Positions 5,258 through 5,984 of a stretch of 5,984 bases of DNA are shown piece by piece; the first letter of the stretch is position 1, and each line of letters begins with the position of its first letter. The translations under genes were made by a program, and so were the position numbers. A model generated the notes under the pieces. It was given only the letters and a program-made list of their open reading frames with translations, was not told where the DNA came from and did not search any database. Source of the stretch: Pseudomonadota bacterium (GTDB taxonomy: Bacteria > Pseudomonadota > Alphaproteobacteria > Rhizobiales > Kaistiaceae); the NCBI GenBank assembly GCA_023433185.1, contig JAEZEN010000525.1, forward strand, positions 1 through 5,984. Reading direction: 5' to 3'.

Positions 5258-5984
5258 GCGGAGAGACCATGACGGCACGCCTGCCGGCGGACATCGCGGA
5301 GCGCCTCGTGCGCCTGGGCCTCATGCGTGCGGGCGAGACGGCGGTGGCGGAGCGGCTCACCGGCGGCGTCTCCTCGGACATCTGGCGGGTACGGGCGGAC
5401 GGCAGGGACTTCTGCGTCAAGCGCGCCATGGCGAAGCTCGCGGTGAAGGACGACTGGTTCGTGCCGGTCGAGCGGAACCGCTACGAGCGCCAGTGGTACG
5501 AGGTCGCCTCGTCGCGGGTCCCGGGCTCGGCGCCGCGCGTCCTCGCCCACGACGACGACGCGATGCTCTTCGCGATGGAGTGGCTCGAGCCGATAGACCA
5601 TGTCCTGTGGAAGGCCGACCTGATGGCGGGCCGCGCGGACGTCGCCCTTGCCGCCGCGGTGGGCACGCGGCTCGCGGCGATTCACGCCGCCACCGCCGGG
5701 GACGCGGTGGTCGCAGCGATGTTCCCGACCGGGGCGTTGTTCGAGGCGATCCGTCTCGATCCTTATCTCCGCGCCACCGGTCGCCGCCATCCCGACCTTG
5801 CCGAAGCGCTCGAGGCCCTGGCCGACCGGACGGCGGCGACCCAGCGGGCGCTGGTGCACGGCGACGCGAGCCCGAAGAACATCATGGCGGGACCGCGCGG
5901 CCCCGTGTTTCTCGACGCGGAATGCGCCTGGTACGGAGACCCCGCCTTCGACCTCGCCTTCTGCCTCAACCACATGCTGCTCAA
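5254..5984 (+). CDS. APH-fold small-molecule kinase, 3' end outside the window
   Basis: The first 243 residues of a protein of the aminoglycoside phosphotransferase/choline kinase-like fold are visible, with no stop before the window ends. Seen: a glycine-rich nucleotide loop LTGGVSSDIWRV (36-47), the ATP-binding lysine in FCVKRA (Lys56), the catalytic loop VHGDASPKNIM (201-211; Asp204, Asn209) and the metal-binding aspartate in VFLDAECAWYGDPAFDLAF (Asp221). Family members phosphorylate sugars, amino alcohols, methylthioribose, homoserine or antibiotics, so the substrate is not set by the fold. The start ATG (5254) overlaps the galE stop as ATGA, suggesting translational coupling. An ATG at 5269, three bases after GGAGAG, is an equal candidate. 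The link to galE makes a sugar or sugar-like substrate (compare NahK- and AmgK-type kinases of this fold) a reasonable inference. Antibiotic resistance has no support here. Confidence 0.88.
   Translation, partial: MSGETMTARLPADIAERLVRLGLMRAGETAVAERLTGGVSSDIWRVRADGRDFCVKRAMAKLAVKDDWFVPVERNRYERQWYEVASSRVPGSAPRVLAHDDDAMLFAMEWLEPIDHVLWKADLMAGRADVALAAAVGTRLAAIHAATAGDAVVAAMFPTGALFEAIRLDPYLRATGRRHPDLAEALEALADRTAATQRALVHGDASPKNIMAGPRGPVFLDAECAWYGDPAFDLAFCLNHMLL

Noticed and set aside
3875..5278. Long minus-strand open frame (467 codons) over galE
   Set aside because: It is antisense to an unmistakable GalE and crosses the divergent promoter region. It has no recognisable domain.
5038..5973. Minus-strand open frame (311 codons) over the kinase gene
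   Set aside because: It is antisense to the APH-fold kinase, which shows the ATP-binding lysine and the HGD catalytic loop. The antisense product is shadow-like.

Overview
The window is GC-rich (roughly two-thirds G+C, hand-estimated) and tightly packed, with short gaps and stop/start overlaps. The AcuI/YhdH-type reductase, the paired CrcB genes and the GalE/ABC-2 exporter block look proteobacterial, most likely alphaproteobacterial. That placement is an inference from gene style, not from a marker gene.

Layout. (1) Bases 1-277 hold a junction. On the plus strand the 3' end of an unrecognised gene stops at 200 and is followed by what looks like the first codons of another gene. From about 224 onward the minus strand carries only the first 18 codons of a DUF190 gene. 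Both reading units break off within a few bases of each other. (2) Bases 274-1148 (minus) hold two tandem crcB genes for Fluc fluoride channels, which led into the DUF190 gene by an ATGA overlap. (3) Bases 1149-1311 are a structured, gene-free leader. (4) Bases 1312-2307 (minus) encode an acrylyl-CoA reductase, AcuI. (5) Bases 2395-4016 (minus) encode an ABC-2 type polysaccharide exporter, with the permease first and the ATPase 8 bases after it. (6) Bases 4017-4270 are a divergent intergenic region with a strong imperfect hairpin. (7) Bases 4271-5984 (plus) encode UDP-glucose 4-epimerase GalE, overlapped by ATGA with an APH-fold small-molecule kinase that runs off the window.

Working together. 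The exporter and GalE fit a surface polysaccharide locus: GalE would supply UDP-galactose-type precursors, and the KpsM/Wzm-KpsT/Wzt-like pair would carry a lipid-linked glycan across the inner membrane. The coupled kinase may phosphorylate a sugar or sugar-like substrate for the same pathway (inference). The two CrcB subunits probably form a heteromeric fluoride channel: one has the full phenylalanine signature and the other has lost one phenylalanine. AcuI is a housekeeping or detoxifying reductase with no obvious link to either module.

I see no CRISPR array, tRNA, rRNA or complete insertion sequence. The points most worth a second look are the broken junction at about 200-227, the asymmetric CrcB pair, the structured crcB leader and the GalE-kinase pair.
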